A stretch of 64,000 nt of DNA from CAZSAT01 sp964604675. GTDB lineage: Bacteria; Myxococcota_A; UBA796; CAJQPC01. Positions 33,919-41,620 of the stretch are shown piece after piece. The DNA is taken from the NCBI GenBank assembly GCA_964604675.1, contig CAZSAT010000024.1:8411-72410 (forward strand), in the 5' to 3' direction. Within the stretch, counting starts at the first letter, position 1. Each line of letters opens with the position of its first letter. The translations under genes and the position numbers were made by a program. Under the pieces are notes generated by a model. It was not told where the DNA came from. It ran no database searches and saw only the letters and a list, made by a program, of their open reading frames with translations.

Positions 33919-35295
33919 GTGTCTGCCGACTTCCACAGCCTGCCCCTGCGATCGGAGCTCCGCGAGGCGCTCCAACAGGTCGGCTACGTCACCTGCACGC
34001 CCATCCAGGCCGCCGCGCTGCCGCACGTGCTCGAAGGGCGCGATGTGCTCGGGCGCGCGCAGACGGGCAGCGGGAAGACCGCGGTGTTCGGCCTGGGCCT
34101 GCTCCAGCACCTTGAGGGTCGGGCGCTGCAGGCGCTCGTGCTCTGCCCGACCCGCGAGCTGGCCGAGCAGGTCGCCGACGCGCTCCGGCGGCTGTCGGCC
34201 CGCATGCCGGACACCCGTGTGCTCACTCTCTGCGGCGGTCGCTCCCTGCACCGACAGCGCCACCGGATCGATGCGGGGGTGCAGGTCGTCGTGGGCACAC
34301 CCGGACGGCTGCTCGCTCACGTCGAGCGAGGGCTCGACCTCTCGGCGCTGCGCACGCTGGTGGTGGACGAGGCGGATCGCATGCTCGACATGGGCTTCCT
34401 CGACGAGGTGCAGGCCCTGGTGGACGCCTGCCCGGTGCAACGGCAGACGCTGCTCTTCTCCGCCACCTTGCCGGGGCCCATCCAGGCGCTGAGCGAGCAG
34501 GTGCTGCGCGAGCCGGTCCCGGTCACCGCCGCCCCCAGCATGGCGCCCGAGGCGCTTCGCCAGCTCGTGTACCGGTGTGCGCCGCACGACCGGCCCCAGC
34601 GTGTGATCGACGTGCTCGGTGTGCACCAACCGGAGCAGGCCCTGGTCTTCTGCGAGACCCGGGAGGACTGCAGCGATCTCGCCCGTCGTCTGGTTGGCCG
34701 AGGCCTGGCCACGTTGGCCCTCCACGGCGGCATGGAGCAGCGGGATCGCGACGACGCCTGGCTGCAGTTCGTGCACGGCAGTGCCAGCGTCCTGGTCGCC
34801 ACCAACGTGGCGTCCCGCGGGCTGGATCTGCCGGCCCTGCCGCTGGTCGTGGTCGCCGAGGTCGGAGGTGAGCCCGAAGCGCACGTCCACCGCATCGGGC
34901 GCACGGGACGTGCCGGAGAGGCTGGGCTGGCCGTCACGCTGGTGGCCTCCCAGTCCGAGGAACGCCGGCTCGCGAAGATCGAGGCGCTGCTCGGCGAGCG
35001 GCTTCCGGCGGGCGGAGAGCTGCCGGCGTGTCCGAACGACCTGGTGTTCCCACGGCCCCGCTGGCGCACGCTGCTCTTGCAGTCGGGCCGCCGCGACAAG
35101 CTGCGCAAGGGCGACGTGCTCGGTGCGCTCGTGAAGGATGCGGGCCTGCCGGGTGACGCGGTGGGGCGCATCGACTTGATGGAACGCAGCTGTGGTGTGG
35201 CGGTGGCTGTGGAGCACGCCGAGCGCGCCCTGGCGTTCGTGCGCGACGGCCGCATCAAGAACCGCCGTGTGCGGGCCTTGCTGCTGCGGTTCTAG
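33919..35295 (+). CDS. dbpA: DbpA-type DEAD-box ATP-dependent RNA helicase
   Basis: A 458-residue helicase with all core motifs: Q motif around Gln30, AQTGSGKT at 47-54, PTRELA, DEAD at 150-153, SAT at 181-183, and HRIGRTGRAGE near residue 332. The C-terminal 80 residues (LLLQSGRRDKLRKGDVLGAL, LMERSCGVAVAVEHA) are the DbpA RNA-binding domain, which recognises hairpin 92 of 23S rRNA. It would help assemble the large ribosomal subunit. The start is GTG 33919, with TACCCC 10 nt upstream as a weak promoter candidate. Its TAG stop overlaps the stop of the convergent prepilin peptidase in a shared CTAG. Confidence 0.92.
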   Translation: MSADFHSLPLRSELREALQQVGYVTCTPIQAAALPHVLEGRDVLGRAQTGSGKTAVFGLGLLQHLEGRALQALVLCPTRELAEQVADALRRLSARMPDTRVLTLCGGRSLHRQRHRIDAGVQVVVGTPGRLLAHVERGLDLSALRTLVVDEADRMLDMGFLDEVQALVDACPVQRQTLLFSATLPGPIQALSEQVLREPVPVTAAPSMAPEALRQLVYRCAPHDRPQRVIDVLGVHQPEQALVFCETREDCSDLARRLVGRGLATLALHGGMEQRDRDDAWLQFVHGSASVLVATNVASRGLDLPALPLVVVAEVGGEPEAHVHRIGRTGRAGEAGLAVTLVASQSEERRLAKIEALLGERLPAGGELPACPNDLVFPRPRWRTLLLQSGRRDKLRKGDVLGALVKDAGLPGDAVGRIDLMERSCGVAVAVEHAERALAFVRDGRIKNRRVRALLLRF

Positions 35296-36128
35296 GCCAT
35301 CAGCGCGAAGGCGGGCAGCCACTCCCGGATGATGGCGTCGCCGAAGAAGACGTACACCAGCGCAGCCACGGCCAGGAAGGGCCCGAAGGGCACCTGGGCC
35401 CGGAAGCCGCGTCCCTGCACCACGATGAGGCCGATGCCCACCACGCTGCCGAGCACCGAGCTCACCAGGATGATGAACGGGATGGCGGGCACCGCGCCCA
35501 GGAACGCACCCATCATCGCGAGCAGCTTCACGTCGCCCAGGCCCATCCCTTCTTCCCGTCGGACCAGCCAATAGAGCAGCATGACCGTGCCCAGGCTGCC
35601 GCCGCCGACGAGCGCACCGACCACGGACTGTTGCCAGCTCAGAGCTCCACCCCAGCCCGCTGCACCCAGCGCGAGGTTGGCGCCGATGCCGACAGGTACC
35701 GCGTAGATGCTGAACTGGTCGGGGATGATGTAGTGCCTCAGGTCGACGTACGTGGTGCCGACGAGCATGGCCAGGAAGACCAACAGCACGGCCCAGGCCG
35801 CCACGGCGCTCGGTGTGAAGGCGGCCGGCTCGGGCACCAGGTGGCGGTAGAGCAGCAAGCTGAGGCAGCCCGTGAGCAGCTCGACCGTGGGGTAGAGCGG
35901 CGAGATGGGGGTCTTGCAGACACGGCACCTGGCGCCGAGCGCCAGCCACGACACCACGGGGATGTTGTCGTAGGGCTTGATGCCGCTGCCGCAGTCCGGG
36001 CAGTGACTGGGCGGGCTGACCACGGAGCGGTCTTCCGGCATGCGCGCGATGCACACGTTGAGGAAGCTCCCGACGCAGAGCCCCACAGCCAGGGTGAAGG
36101 CCTGGAGCATCAGGTGCAGGTCGCTCAC
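35292..36128 (-). CDS. pilD: type IV prepilin peptidase/methyltransferase
   Basis: A 278-residue inner-membrane aspartic peptidase with about seven membrane helices. The N-terminal methyltransferase part keeps two zinc-type pairs, CPDCG (Cys43, 46) and CRVCK (Cys68, 71), and PYDNIPVVSWL. The catalytic aspartates are Asp129 in YVDLRHYIIPD and Asp199 in GLGDVKLL. It cleaves and N-methylates type IV pilins or type II secretion pseudopilins. It starts at GTG 36128, overlapping the aminotransferase stop (GTGA). No pilin or pilus gene lies in the window, so the substrates must be encoded elsewhere. Confidence 0.93.
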   Translation of the reverse strand: MSDLHLMLQAFTLAVGLCVGSFLNVCIARMPEDRSVVSPPSHCPDCGSGIKPYDNIPVVSWLALGARCRVCKTPISPLYPTVELLTGCLSLLLYRHLVPEPAAFTPSAVAAWAVLLVFLAMLVGTTYVDLRHYIIPDQFSIYAVPVGIGANLALGAAGWGGALSWQQSVVGALVGGGSLGTVMLLYWLVRREEGMGLGDVKLLAMMGAFLGAVPAIPFIILVSSVLGSVVGIGLIVVQGRGFRAQVPFGPFLAVAALVYVFFGDAIIREWLPAFALMA

Positions 36129-37165
36129 CCGAGGAAGCCCTGGGCGGTGACGATGACGTGGTCGACCTGCGCGTCGCTCAGTTCCGCGTGGCAGGGCAAG
36201 GCCAGGCAAGCTCGGCAGTAGCTGACGGCGTTCGGGCACGACGACGCTTCGAGGTCTGGTGGTCGCCCCGTGATGGTGGGCTGCACGTCCATCGGCCACG
36301 GGTAGTACACGCTGGACCCGATGCCGGCTGCGTGCAGCACGGCTGCCAGGGCATCGCGCTCCGGGTGTCGGACGACGTACTGGTGCACCACGTCGCCCCG
36401 GGCGCGGAGCAGCGGGTTCAGCCCCGCCAGTTCGTGGTCGTAGCGCGCAGCGATGGCCGACCGACGGGCCACGCGGCGGTCGAGGTCTCGCAGGTGGACG
36501 AGCAGCACCGCGGCCTGGAGGGGATCCAGGCGGCTGGTGGTGCCCAGAGAACCGTGGTGGTGGGGCCCGAGCAGGCCGTGGTTGCCGAGGCCGCGCACGC
36601 GCTCGGCGAGGGCCGGATCCTGGGTGAAGACCGCACCGGCGTCGCCGGCGACGCCCACGTTCTTGGTGGGGTACAGCGACAGGGCCGCGAGGTCGCCGGG
36701 CAGGTCGTGCTCCCAGCCCAGGGCCTGGCACGCGTCGTCGATCACCGGGACGTGCGTGGGGACGGGGGCGAGGTGGCCGAACAGGTGCACCGCCACGCAG
36801 GCGTCGACGTCGGTGGGCACGGCCGAGGCATCGAGCAGGGGCCGCTCGGGCAGCACGTCGACGAACACGGGCTCCGCACCCACCCACAGGATGGCTTCGA
36901 CCGTGGCGAAGAAGCTGAGGGCAGGCACGGCGACCCGGCTCCCTGGTCCCAGGTCCAGCGCCTTCAGGGCCAGGACGAGGGCTTCGGTGCCCGAGCCGCA
37001 CCCGATGGTGTGGGTGGCGCGGAAGGCACGTCCGAGGGCGGCTTCGGCTTCGGCGACCACCGGACCGCCGATGTAGCGCCCGCCGCGCAGCACCTCCAGG
37101 ACCGCCTCCTCGACCTGATCGGCGAGGCGGTCATGGCGGGCGCGGATGTCGACCAGGCCGATCAC
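36125..37165 (-). CDS. DegT/DnrJ/EryC1/StrS-family aminotransferase
   Basis: A 346-residue PLP enzyme. The PLP lysine is Lys168 in LSLYPTKNVGVAGD; VIDDACQALG holds the pyridine-binding Asp, and GSGTEALVLALKAL the phosphate-binding turn. The N-terminal VDIRARHDRLADQVEEAVLE and late YYPWPM match sugar aminotransferases that make amino-sugars for O-antigen or natural products. No other nucleotide-sugar gene is nearby, so the substrate is open. It starts at GTG 37165, overlapping the ABC permease stop in GTGA, and lies in the operon 39209-35292. Confidence 0.9.
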   Translation of the reverse strand: MIGLVDIRARHDRLADQVEEAVLEVLRGGRYIGGPVVAEAEAALGRAFRATHTIGCGSGTEALVLALKALDLGPGSRVAVPALSFFATVEAILWVGAEPVFVDVLPERPLLDASAVPTDVDACVAVHLFGHLAPVPTHVPVIDDACQALGWEHDLPGDLAALSLYPTKNVGVAGDAGAVFTQDPALAERVRGLGNHGLLGPHHHGSLGTTSRLDPLQAAVLLVHLRDLDRRVARRSAIAARYDHELAGLNPLLRARGDVVHQYVVRHPERDALAAVLHAAGIGSSVYYPWPMDVQPTITGRPPDLEASSCPNAVSYCRACLALPCHAELSDAQVDHVIVTAQGFLG

Positions 37166-37929
37166 CTGAAGTCCCGCCGCTCGAAGATGACCGCGGCGAC
37201 CGCGAGCACCGCCGTGCTGTACGCCAGCCCGTAGCCCAAGGCCATGGCCAGGTCGGCGACCGCGATGTCGAGCTTGTGCACGGCCTGGCTCGAGAAGTCG
37301 AACACCGAGAAGTTCGGCAGGGCCCAGTACACGACCTCGCTCAGCTGCCGCAGGTTCTCGGCCTCCGCCTGCTGGCCGAAGCGCCAGATGTCGTCCGCCA
37401 GGTGTCCGATGACGAAGGTGGCGAGGGTGAAGAAGCTCGCTGTGAGCGGCGTGGAATAGCAGGAGAAGAGCAGAGCCCAAGCGGTGAGCAAGGCGAGCTC
37501 CGCCATCAGCCCGATCCAGTTCATCAGCTCGGGCACGCCCGGCGGACCTTGCTGGAGGCCGATGACCACGGTGTAGAGCGCGGCCATCAAGGCCACCTCG
37601 AGCGCGAGCACCACCATCAGCCCCAGGTACTTGCCCACCAGGAAGCGCCAGCGCTTCAGGGGCTTGCTCGCGATGGTGTAGATGGTCTTGCGCTCCAGCT
37701 CCTTGTAGACCAACCCGACGCCCAGGAACATGGCCATGAGCGACGCGAACAGGCTGATGGCGGACTGGGCCACGCTGCGAACGACCTTGTCCTGATCGCC
37801 GATCGTGATCTCCTGCATCACCAGGCTGGCCACCACCACGAGGCCTGCGAAGAACAGCAGCGAGTACAGCACCCGGTCCCGGACGGTCTCGCGCACGGTG
37901 TTCTGGGCGATCGCCAGGATCTGGCTCAT
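37162..37929 (-). CDS. ABC transporter permease (ABC-2 type)
   Basis: A 255-residue integral membrane protein with about six helices. The N-terminus MSQILAIAQNTVRETVRDRVL followed by a hydrophobic helix is characteristic of ABC-2 permeases of the NosY/GldF sort. KPLKRWRFLVGKYLGLM lies between helices 2 and 3. It starts at ATG 37929 overlapping the ATPase stop in ATGA, so the two form one transporter, probably an exporter acting at the inner membrane. The substrate is unknown; the flanking orphan SPASM protein and aminotransferase give only weak hints. Confidence 0.88.
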   Translation of the reverse strand: MSQILAIAQNTVRETVRDRVLYSLLFFAGLVVVASLVMQEITIGDQDKVVRSVAQSAISLFASLMAMFLGVGLVYKELERKTIYTIASKPLKRWRFLVGKYLGLMVVLALEVALMAALYTVVIGLQQGPPGVPELMNWIGLMAELALLTAWALLFSCYSTPLTASFFTLATFVIGHLADDIWRFGQQAEAENLRQLSEVVYWALPNFSVFDFSSQAVHKLDIAVADLAMALGYGLAYSTAVLAVAAVIFERRDFR

Positions 37930-38873
37930 GCCAGCACCCCCAGCTTCTTCTTGTCGATCGGCCGGTCGCGGTCGACCTCGTCGAGCAGGAAGTCCTCGAG
38001 GTGAGCCCGCGCCCTGGTGACGTCCACGATGCTTCCGCCGGCGGCGTGCACGGCCGCGAGGGCCCGGTCGACCTGGTCGGGGGCCACCCTGAGCTGGGTG
38101 ACGCCGCCCTCTTCGCGCATGCGCAGACCCGGAAGTGGCGCGTCTTCGGCGACCCTGGCGGCGATGTCCACGTGCCGGACCCGGTCGCCGACCAGCTCGT
38201 CGATGGTGCCGCAGCCTCGGAGCACGCCCTTGACCAGCACGGCCACGCGGTCGCAGATCAGCTCGACGTCGGCCAGGATGTGTGAGCTGAAGAAGACGGT
38301 CTTTCCCTTGTCGCGCTCCTCGAACAGGATGTCGCGGATGAGGGCTCGGCCCATGGGATCGAGACCGCTCATGGGCTCGTCCATGACCAGCAGGTCGGGG
38401 TCGTGCAGCAGCGCCTGCGCGAGTCCGGCGCGCTGCAGCATGCCCTTGGAGTAGCTCTTCATGGGCACGTCCGCGAAGCGCTCGAGCTGCACGCGCTCGA
38501 GCAGCTCGCCGCTCCTGCGCTTGCGGTCGGCCGCGCTCATGCCGTAGAGCCGGGCGTAGAAGTCGAGGAACTCGCGCGCGGTGAGGTGCTGGTAGAAGTA
38601 CGGCCGCTCGGGGAGGAAGCCCACGCGCTCCCGGGCCGCGCTCTCGCGGTGATCGACGCCCAGCAGGCTCGCTTCGCCAGAGGTGGCGTGCTGCAGCCCC
38701 ATCAGCACCTTGATGGTGGTGGTCTTGCCGGCGCCGTTCGGCCCGATGAAGCCGAACACCTCGCCCCGGCGCACGTCCAGGTCCAGGCCCTCGAGCCCGG
38801 TGTACGGAATGCGGAAGAAGCCCGACAGGTAGACCTTGCGCAGGCCTCGCGCGGCGATGGCGAGCTCGCTCAT
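37926..38873 (-). CDS. ABC transporter ATP-binding protein
   Basis: A 315-residue ATPase: Walker A GPNGAGKTT at 44-52, signature YSKGMLQRAGLAQALL, Walker B LLVMDEP, switch His in SSHIL. The C-terminal 90 residues (VRHVDIAARV, TQLRVAPDQVDRALAAV) form the extra domain typical of NatA/GldA-like exporters that pair with ABC-2 permeases. It is translationally coupled to the permease (ATGA) and begins 9 bp after the SPASM gene. It powers export of an unknown compound, possibly a peptide or lipid. Confidence 0.93.
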   Translation of the reverse strand: MSELAIAARGLRKVYLSGFFRIPYTGLEGLDLDVRRGEVFGFIGPNGAGKTTTIKVLMGLQHATSGEASLLGVDHRESAARERVGFLPERPYFYQHLTAREFLDFYARLYGMSAADRKRRSGELLERVQLERFADVPMKSYSKGMLQRAGLAQALLHDPDLLVMDEPMSGLDPMGRALIRDILFEERDKGKTVFFSSHILADVELICDRVAVLVKGVLRGCGTIDELVGDRVRHVDIAARVAEDAPLPGLRMREEGGVTQLRVAPDQVDRALAAVHAAGGSIVDVTRARAHLEDFLLDEVDRDRPIDKKKLGVLA

Positions 38874-38882
38874 GCAGAGCGC

Positions 38883-39209
38883 CTATTCCTTTCGTCGGAG
38901 CGCTTCCAACCATTCCGTTCGGCCCGTCCGCTCGGCCCAGGCGGTCACGGCATCGGGGGGGAAGGCGCCCGCAGATCGCCAGTTGCAGCGGGTGCAGAGG
39001 GGGCCGGAGTCCGCGAAGCGACCCTCGACGTGTGCTTCCCGCCAGGCCTCGACGGTGGCGCCGTGCCAGAGCTCCTGCAGGCTCTGTTCGCGCAGGTTCC
39101 CGAGCTGGTTCTCCAGGTGCTCGTCCAGGCAGCACGTGGTCAGCTCGCCGTTGACGTGGACCATCGGGGTGTTCCACAGGCCGGCGCAGGGGGGGCGGGA
39201 CTCGCTCAC
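38883..39209 (-). CDS. SPASM-domain-only protein (orphan)
   Basis: A 108-residue protein made of a SPASM-like iron-sulfur domain without the radical SAM barrel: Cys8, Cys26-Cys27, Cys72 and Cys75, with the family pattern VNGELTTCCLDEHLENQLGN followed by LQELWHG and CTRCNW. In full-length radical SAM enzymes this domain holds auxiliary Fe-S clusters and binds peptide substrates. GTG 39209 was chosen because TACGGT (39221-39216) ends 6 nt before it, matching the leaderless pattern; longer frames upstream are open but look non-coding. It is first in the operon with an ABC exporter and aminotransferase. It could be a degenerate maturase or a redox/binding partner. Confidence 0.7.
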   Translation of the reverse strand: MSESRPPCAGLWNTPMVHVNGELTTCCLDEHLENQLGNLREQSLQELWHGATVEAWREAHVEGRFADSGPLCTRCNWRSAGAFPPDAVTAWAERTGRTEWLEALRRKE

Positions 39210-39215
39210 AGCCAC

Positions 39216-39221
39216 ACCGTA
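39216..39221 (-). promoter_or_regulatory. leaderless-type -10 TACGGT
   Basis: TACGGTgtggctGTG on the minus strand: 6 nt between hexamer and start of the SPASM gene. The gap 39210-39333 also holds TACCCC (39313-39318), 15 nt before the plus-strand GTG 39334. Confidence 0.45.
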
Positions 39222-39333
39222 CCCCGTTGTCCGGCCCCGATGCGTCATCTGGCCCACGCTCCGGCCACGCTTGACGCACGAGGCTCGTCGGGTCTGGGGC
39301 GTTGTCCTGGCGTACCCCAGCCCGGAGTCGTCC

Positions 39334-39687
39334 GTGACCTTCCTCTCCCTCCTGCTCGCCTGTGCTCCCGCCGCGATGGACACCGCCCTCTTCGAGGCGG
39401 ACGTCGGCTGGGCTGAGGTCGAACCTGTCCTGCGGGAGCACTGCGTGCGCTGCCACGAACGCGGCGGCCGCATGGACGAGGGCGTGGCGGTCGACACCTT
39501 CCAGGACGCCTCCGCGCGCGCTCAGGGCGTGGTCTGCACCGCCGTCGGCACCGAGATCGTGGACGCCTACGCCCTGGGCTGCGCAGGCTGGGCGGTGTTC
39601 TCGATGCCCCCCGGAAGCTCGGACCGGGCGCCGCTCGACCAGCAGCAGGTGCTCGCCCGGTGGCTCGAGCTCGGGGCGCCCGAGTGA
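39334..39687 (+). CDS. monoheme c-type cytochrome lipoprotein
   Basis: A 117-residue protein with an extremely short lipoprotein signal, VTFLSLLLAC (Cys10), and one heme c site, CVRCH (Cys37, Cys40, His41). The likely distal ligand is Met91 in FSMPPGSS, and the final DQQQVLARWLELGAPE is typical of small class I-like heme domains from the Planctomycetes/Myxococcota c-type family. It would be anchored in the membrane facing the periplasm. Its stop overlaps the GTG of the diheme barrel protein (GTGA), so the two are co-translated and may exchange electrons. Confidence 0.82.
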   Translation: MTFLSLLLACAPAAMDTALFEADVGWAEVEPVLREHCVRCHERGGRMDEGVAVDTFQDASARAQGVVCTAVGTEIVDAYALGCAGWAVFSMPPGSSDRAPLDQQQVLARWLELGAPE

Positions 39688-41030
39688 CCTGGCTCCAGCT
39701 GGCCCTTGGCTGTAGCGTGGCCGAGGCGCTGCCGATGTACGCCCAGCGGAGCGGCCGCACGTGCGGCAACTGCCACGAGAGCCCCACGTGGGAAGATCCC
39801 GAAGGCTGGGACAACCCGGAGCTCGCCGACCGCAAGTGCACGCTGTCGTGCGTGGCCTGCCACGTCGACCCCACGGGAGGGGGGCTGCGCAACAGCTCCG
39901 GCCGGTACTACGGCCAGTCCACGCTCGGCGTCTTCACGAGCCAGGCACGGAGCTACAGCGACCTCGACCGGGAGGTGATCGACGACGACACCCTCTGGCG
40001 GGTCAAGGAGTTCCTCGGCGGCGAGAAGGTCGGCGAGGGCCGCACCATCCCGTCCGACTTCGAGGACGTGCAGGCCGGCATGGGCCAGGGGCAGACCGGC
40101 CGGATCTCTTCGGCCGGCAAGCCCCTGGGCGGGCCCGACGTCATGGCCTTCTGGGACGGTCGCTATGGGGACCTGAACGCTGATCCCGCCTTCCAGTGGG
40201 GGCTCGATCTGCGGGGCGCGTACTTCTCCGGCACCGAGACGGCCTTCCCGATGCAGGTGGACGTGCACGGCGCCGTGCATCCGGTCGAGCACCTCACGGT
40301 GGCAGGCACTCTGGCGGCCAGCGGCTCGGATGCCTCGGGACCGCGCTTCTTTCCTCGCCGTGCCTTCGTGATGGCCCATGAGCTGCCAGGCATGAGCTAC
40401 GCGAAGGTCGGGGTCTTCCAGCCGGCCTTCGGCACGCACATCGACGATCACACCAGCTTCACGCGGAAGTGGTTCGAGCAGGACGTGAGCGACCCGAACG
40501 ACACGGTGGCCGGGCTCGAGCTGGGTACGGCGCCGAACTACCCGTACGTGAGCGCCTCGGTGTTCGCGACGGACCTCTACGACCCCGCGTCGAGCGGCTG
40601 GGGCAGCGCGGTCAACCTGGGGTGGCGGGACCTCGGCTGGAGCCTGACCGGCCACGGGATGCTCAAGCAGCGCCGCGGCGGTCGCGGCGACCTGGCGGCG
40701 GCTGGCGTGGGCTGGGGCTTGAACCCGGCGCACTACCTCCAGAGGCTGCCGCTCACCTACATGGGTGAGCTCAGCGTCGGGACCGGCGCGGACGGCACTC
40801 GGACCGCCCTGTACAACGAGGCCTTCTTCCTGGTGCGCAATGGCGTGAACCTGCGCGCGAAGCTCGACACGGGCTGGCGCGACGGAGGTGTGCAGAACCG
40901 GCTGAGCGCGGGTTTCGACGTGACACCGCTTCCCGGGGTGACGTTCACGACGCTCGGACGGGCGCTGCGCGCTGCCGGCGATCCCACCTGGCAGCCGGAC
41001 CTGTTCCTTCAGGCGCACGTGTGGTTCTGA
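39684..41030 (+). CDS. outer membrane beta-barrel protein with N-terminal diheme c domain
   Basis: A 448-residue protein. A short signal VTWLQLALGC, or cleavage after AEA, is followed by two heme c sites, CGNCH (Cys27, Cys30, His31) and CVACH (Cys56, Cys59, His60), within 60 residues. From residue about 150 to the C-terminal Phe the sequence alternates in beta-barrel fashion (WGLDLRGAYF, LTVAGTLAAS, YAKVGVFQPAFG, SAGFDVTPLPGVTFTTLG), ending FLQAHVWF with the terminal aromatic of outer membrane proteins. A heme domain joined to a porin-like barrel could carry electrons across or into the outer membrane. The overlap with the monoheme lipoprotein supports this; it remains inference. Confidence 0.8.
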   Translation: MTWLQLALGCSVAEALPMYAQRSGRTCGNCHESPTWEDPEGWDNPELADRKCTLSCVACHVDPTGGGLRNSSGRYYGQSTLGVFTSQARSYSDLDREVIDDDTLWRVKEFLGGEKVGEGRTIPSDFEDVQAGMGQGQTGRISSAGKPLGGPDVMAFWDGRYGDLNADPAFQWGLDLRGAYFSGTETAFPMQVDVHGAVHPVEHLTVAGTLAASGSDASGPRFFPRRAFVMAHELPGMSYAKVGVFQPAFGTHIDDHTSFTRKWFEQDVSDPNDTVAGLELGTAPNYPYVSASVFATDLYDPASSGWGSAVNLGWRDLGWSLTGHGMLKQRRGGRGDLAAAGVGWGLNPAHYLQRLPLTYMGELSVGTGADGTRTALYNEAFFLVRNGVNLRAKLDTGWRDGGVQNRLSAGFDVTPLPGVTFTTLGRALRAAGDPTWQPDLFLQAHVWF

Positions 41031-41051
41031 GGCGCCCCTTGGCCGACCTGT

Positions 41052-41558
41052 TCAGAGCAGATCCTCCAGGAAGAAGGCGCTCAGCTCCGCCCGCCCGGTC
41101 AGCCCGGCCTTGGCGTAGACGCTGCGGGCCTGCTTCCGCGCGGTGCGCTCGCTGACGTCGCGCACCTCGGCGACCTCGTGGTGGCTGAGCCCCTTCAGCA
41201 GCAGCAGCGCCACCTCGCGCTCGGCGGGGCTGAGCGACCAGCGCTCGAACTGCACGTCGATCGCGGCGCCGAGACCGTCGAGGTGCACGCGGGCCTCGCT
41301 CCGCCAGCGGTCGGCCTGTTCCTGCCACGCCCGGGCGGTCTCCACGGCCGCCGCCAGGCGCTCGGCCGCGGTCTCGCGCTCTCGCTGCCAGAGCTGCCAG
41401 GCGCCGTACAGCCCCGCCAGCGCGAGGAGCATGAGCGCTCCCTCGATCAGGAGGTGCTGGATCTCGGCGCCCAGCGCTGCGTCGTGGAGCACGTCCGCCG
41501 CCACGAAGCCAGTGATCAGCATGAAGAGGACCAGGGCGCGACGGGAGATGCTCAGCAT
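41052..41558 (-). CDS. membrane-anchored LuxR-type transcriptional regulator
   Basis: A 168-residue protein. Two N-terminal helices (about residues 8-28 and 35-55) span the membrane, a helical linker (RERETAAERLAAAVETARAW) follows, and residues about 105-165 are a LuxR/GerE helix-turn-helix (LSPAEREVALLLLKGLSHHE, VSERTARKQARSVYAKAGL). No sensor domain or phospho-acceptor is seen, so the signal may be a membrane state or partner. It starts at ATG 41558, 7 nt after TAGGTT, as a leaderless gene. It lies downstream of the cysteine synthase gene but is separated from it by a strong hairpin. Confidence 0.85.
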   Translation of the reverse strand: MLSISRRALVLFMLITGFVAADVLHDAALGAEIQHLLIEGALMLLALAGLYGAWQLWQRERETAAERLAAAVETARAWQEQADRWRSEARVHLDGLGAAIDVQFERWSLSPAEREVALLLLKGLSHHEVAEVRDVSERTARKQARSVYAKAGLTGRAELSAFFLEDLL

Positions 41559-41565
41559 GGGGCCA

Positions 41566-41571
41566 AACCTA
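41566..41571 (-). promoter_or_regulatory. leaderless-type -10 TAGGTT
   Basis: TAGGTTtggccccATG on the minus strand: 7 nt separate hexamer and start codon of the membrane LuxR gene. Confidence 0.4.
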
Positions 41572-41591
41572 CCGCGTCCGGTGCGCAGGCT

Positions 41592-41620
41592 GGTAGCCCT
41601 CCGCGTGCCGGAGGGCTACC
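41592..41620 (-). terminator. strong hairpin after the cysteine synthase gene
   Basis: GGTAGCCCTCCG-CGTGC-CGGAGGGCTACC is a perfect 12-bp stem with a 5-nt loop, the longest hairpin noticed in the window. It includes the TAG stop of the cysteine synthase gene (41618-41616). No U tract follows, so it may protect the transcript or depend on Rho instead of ending transcription alone. Confidence 0.6.
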
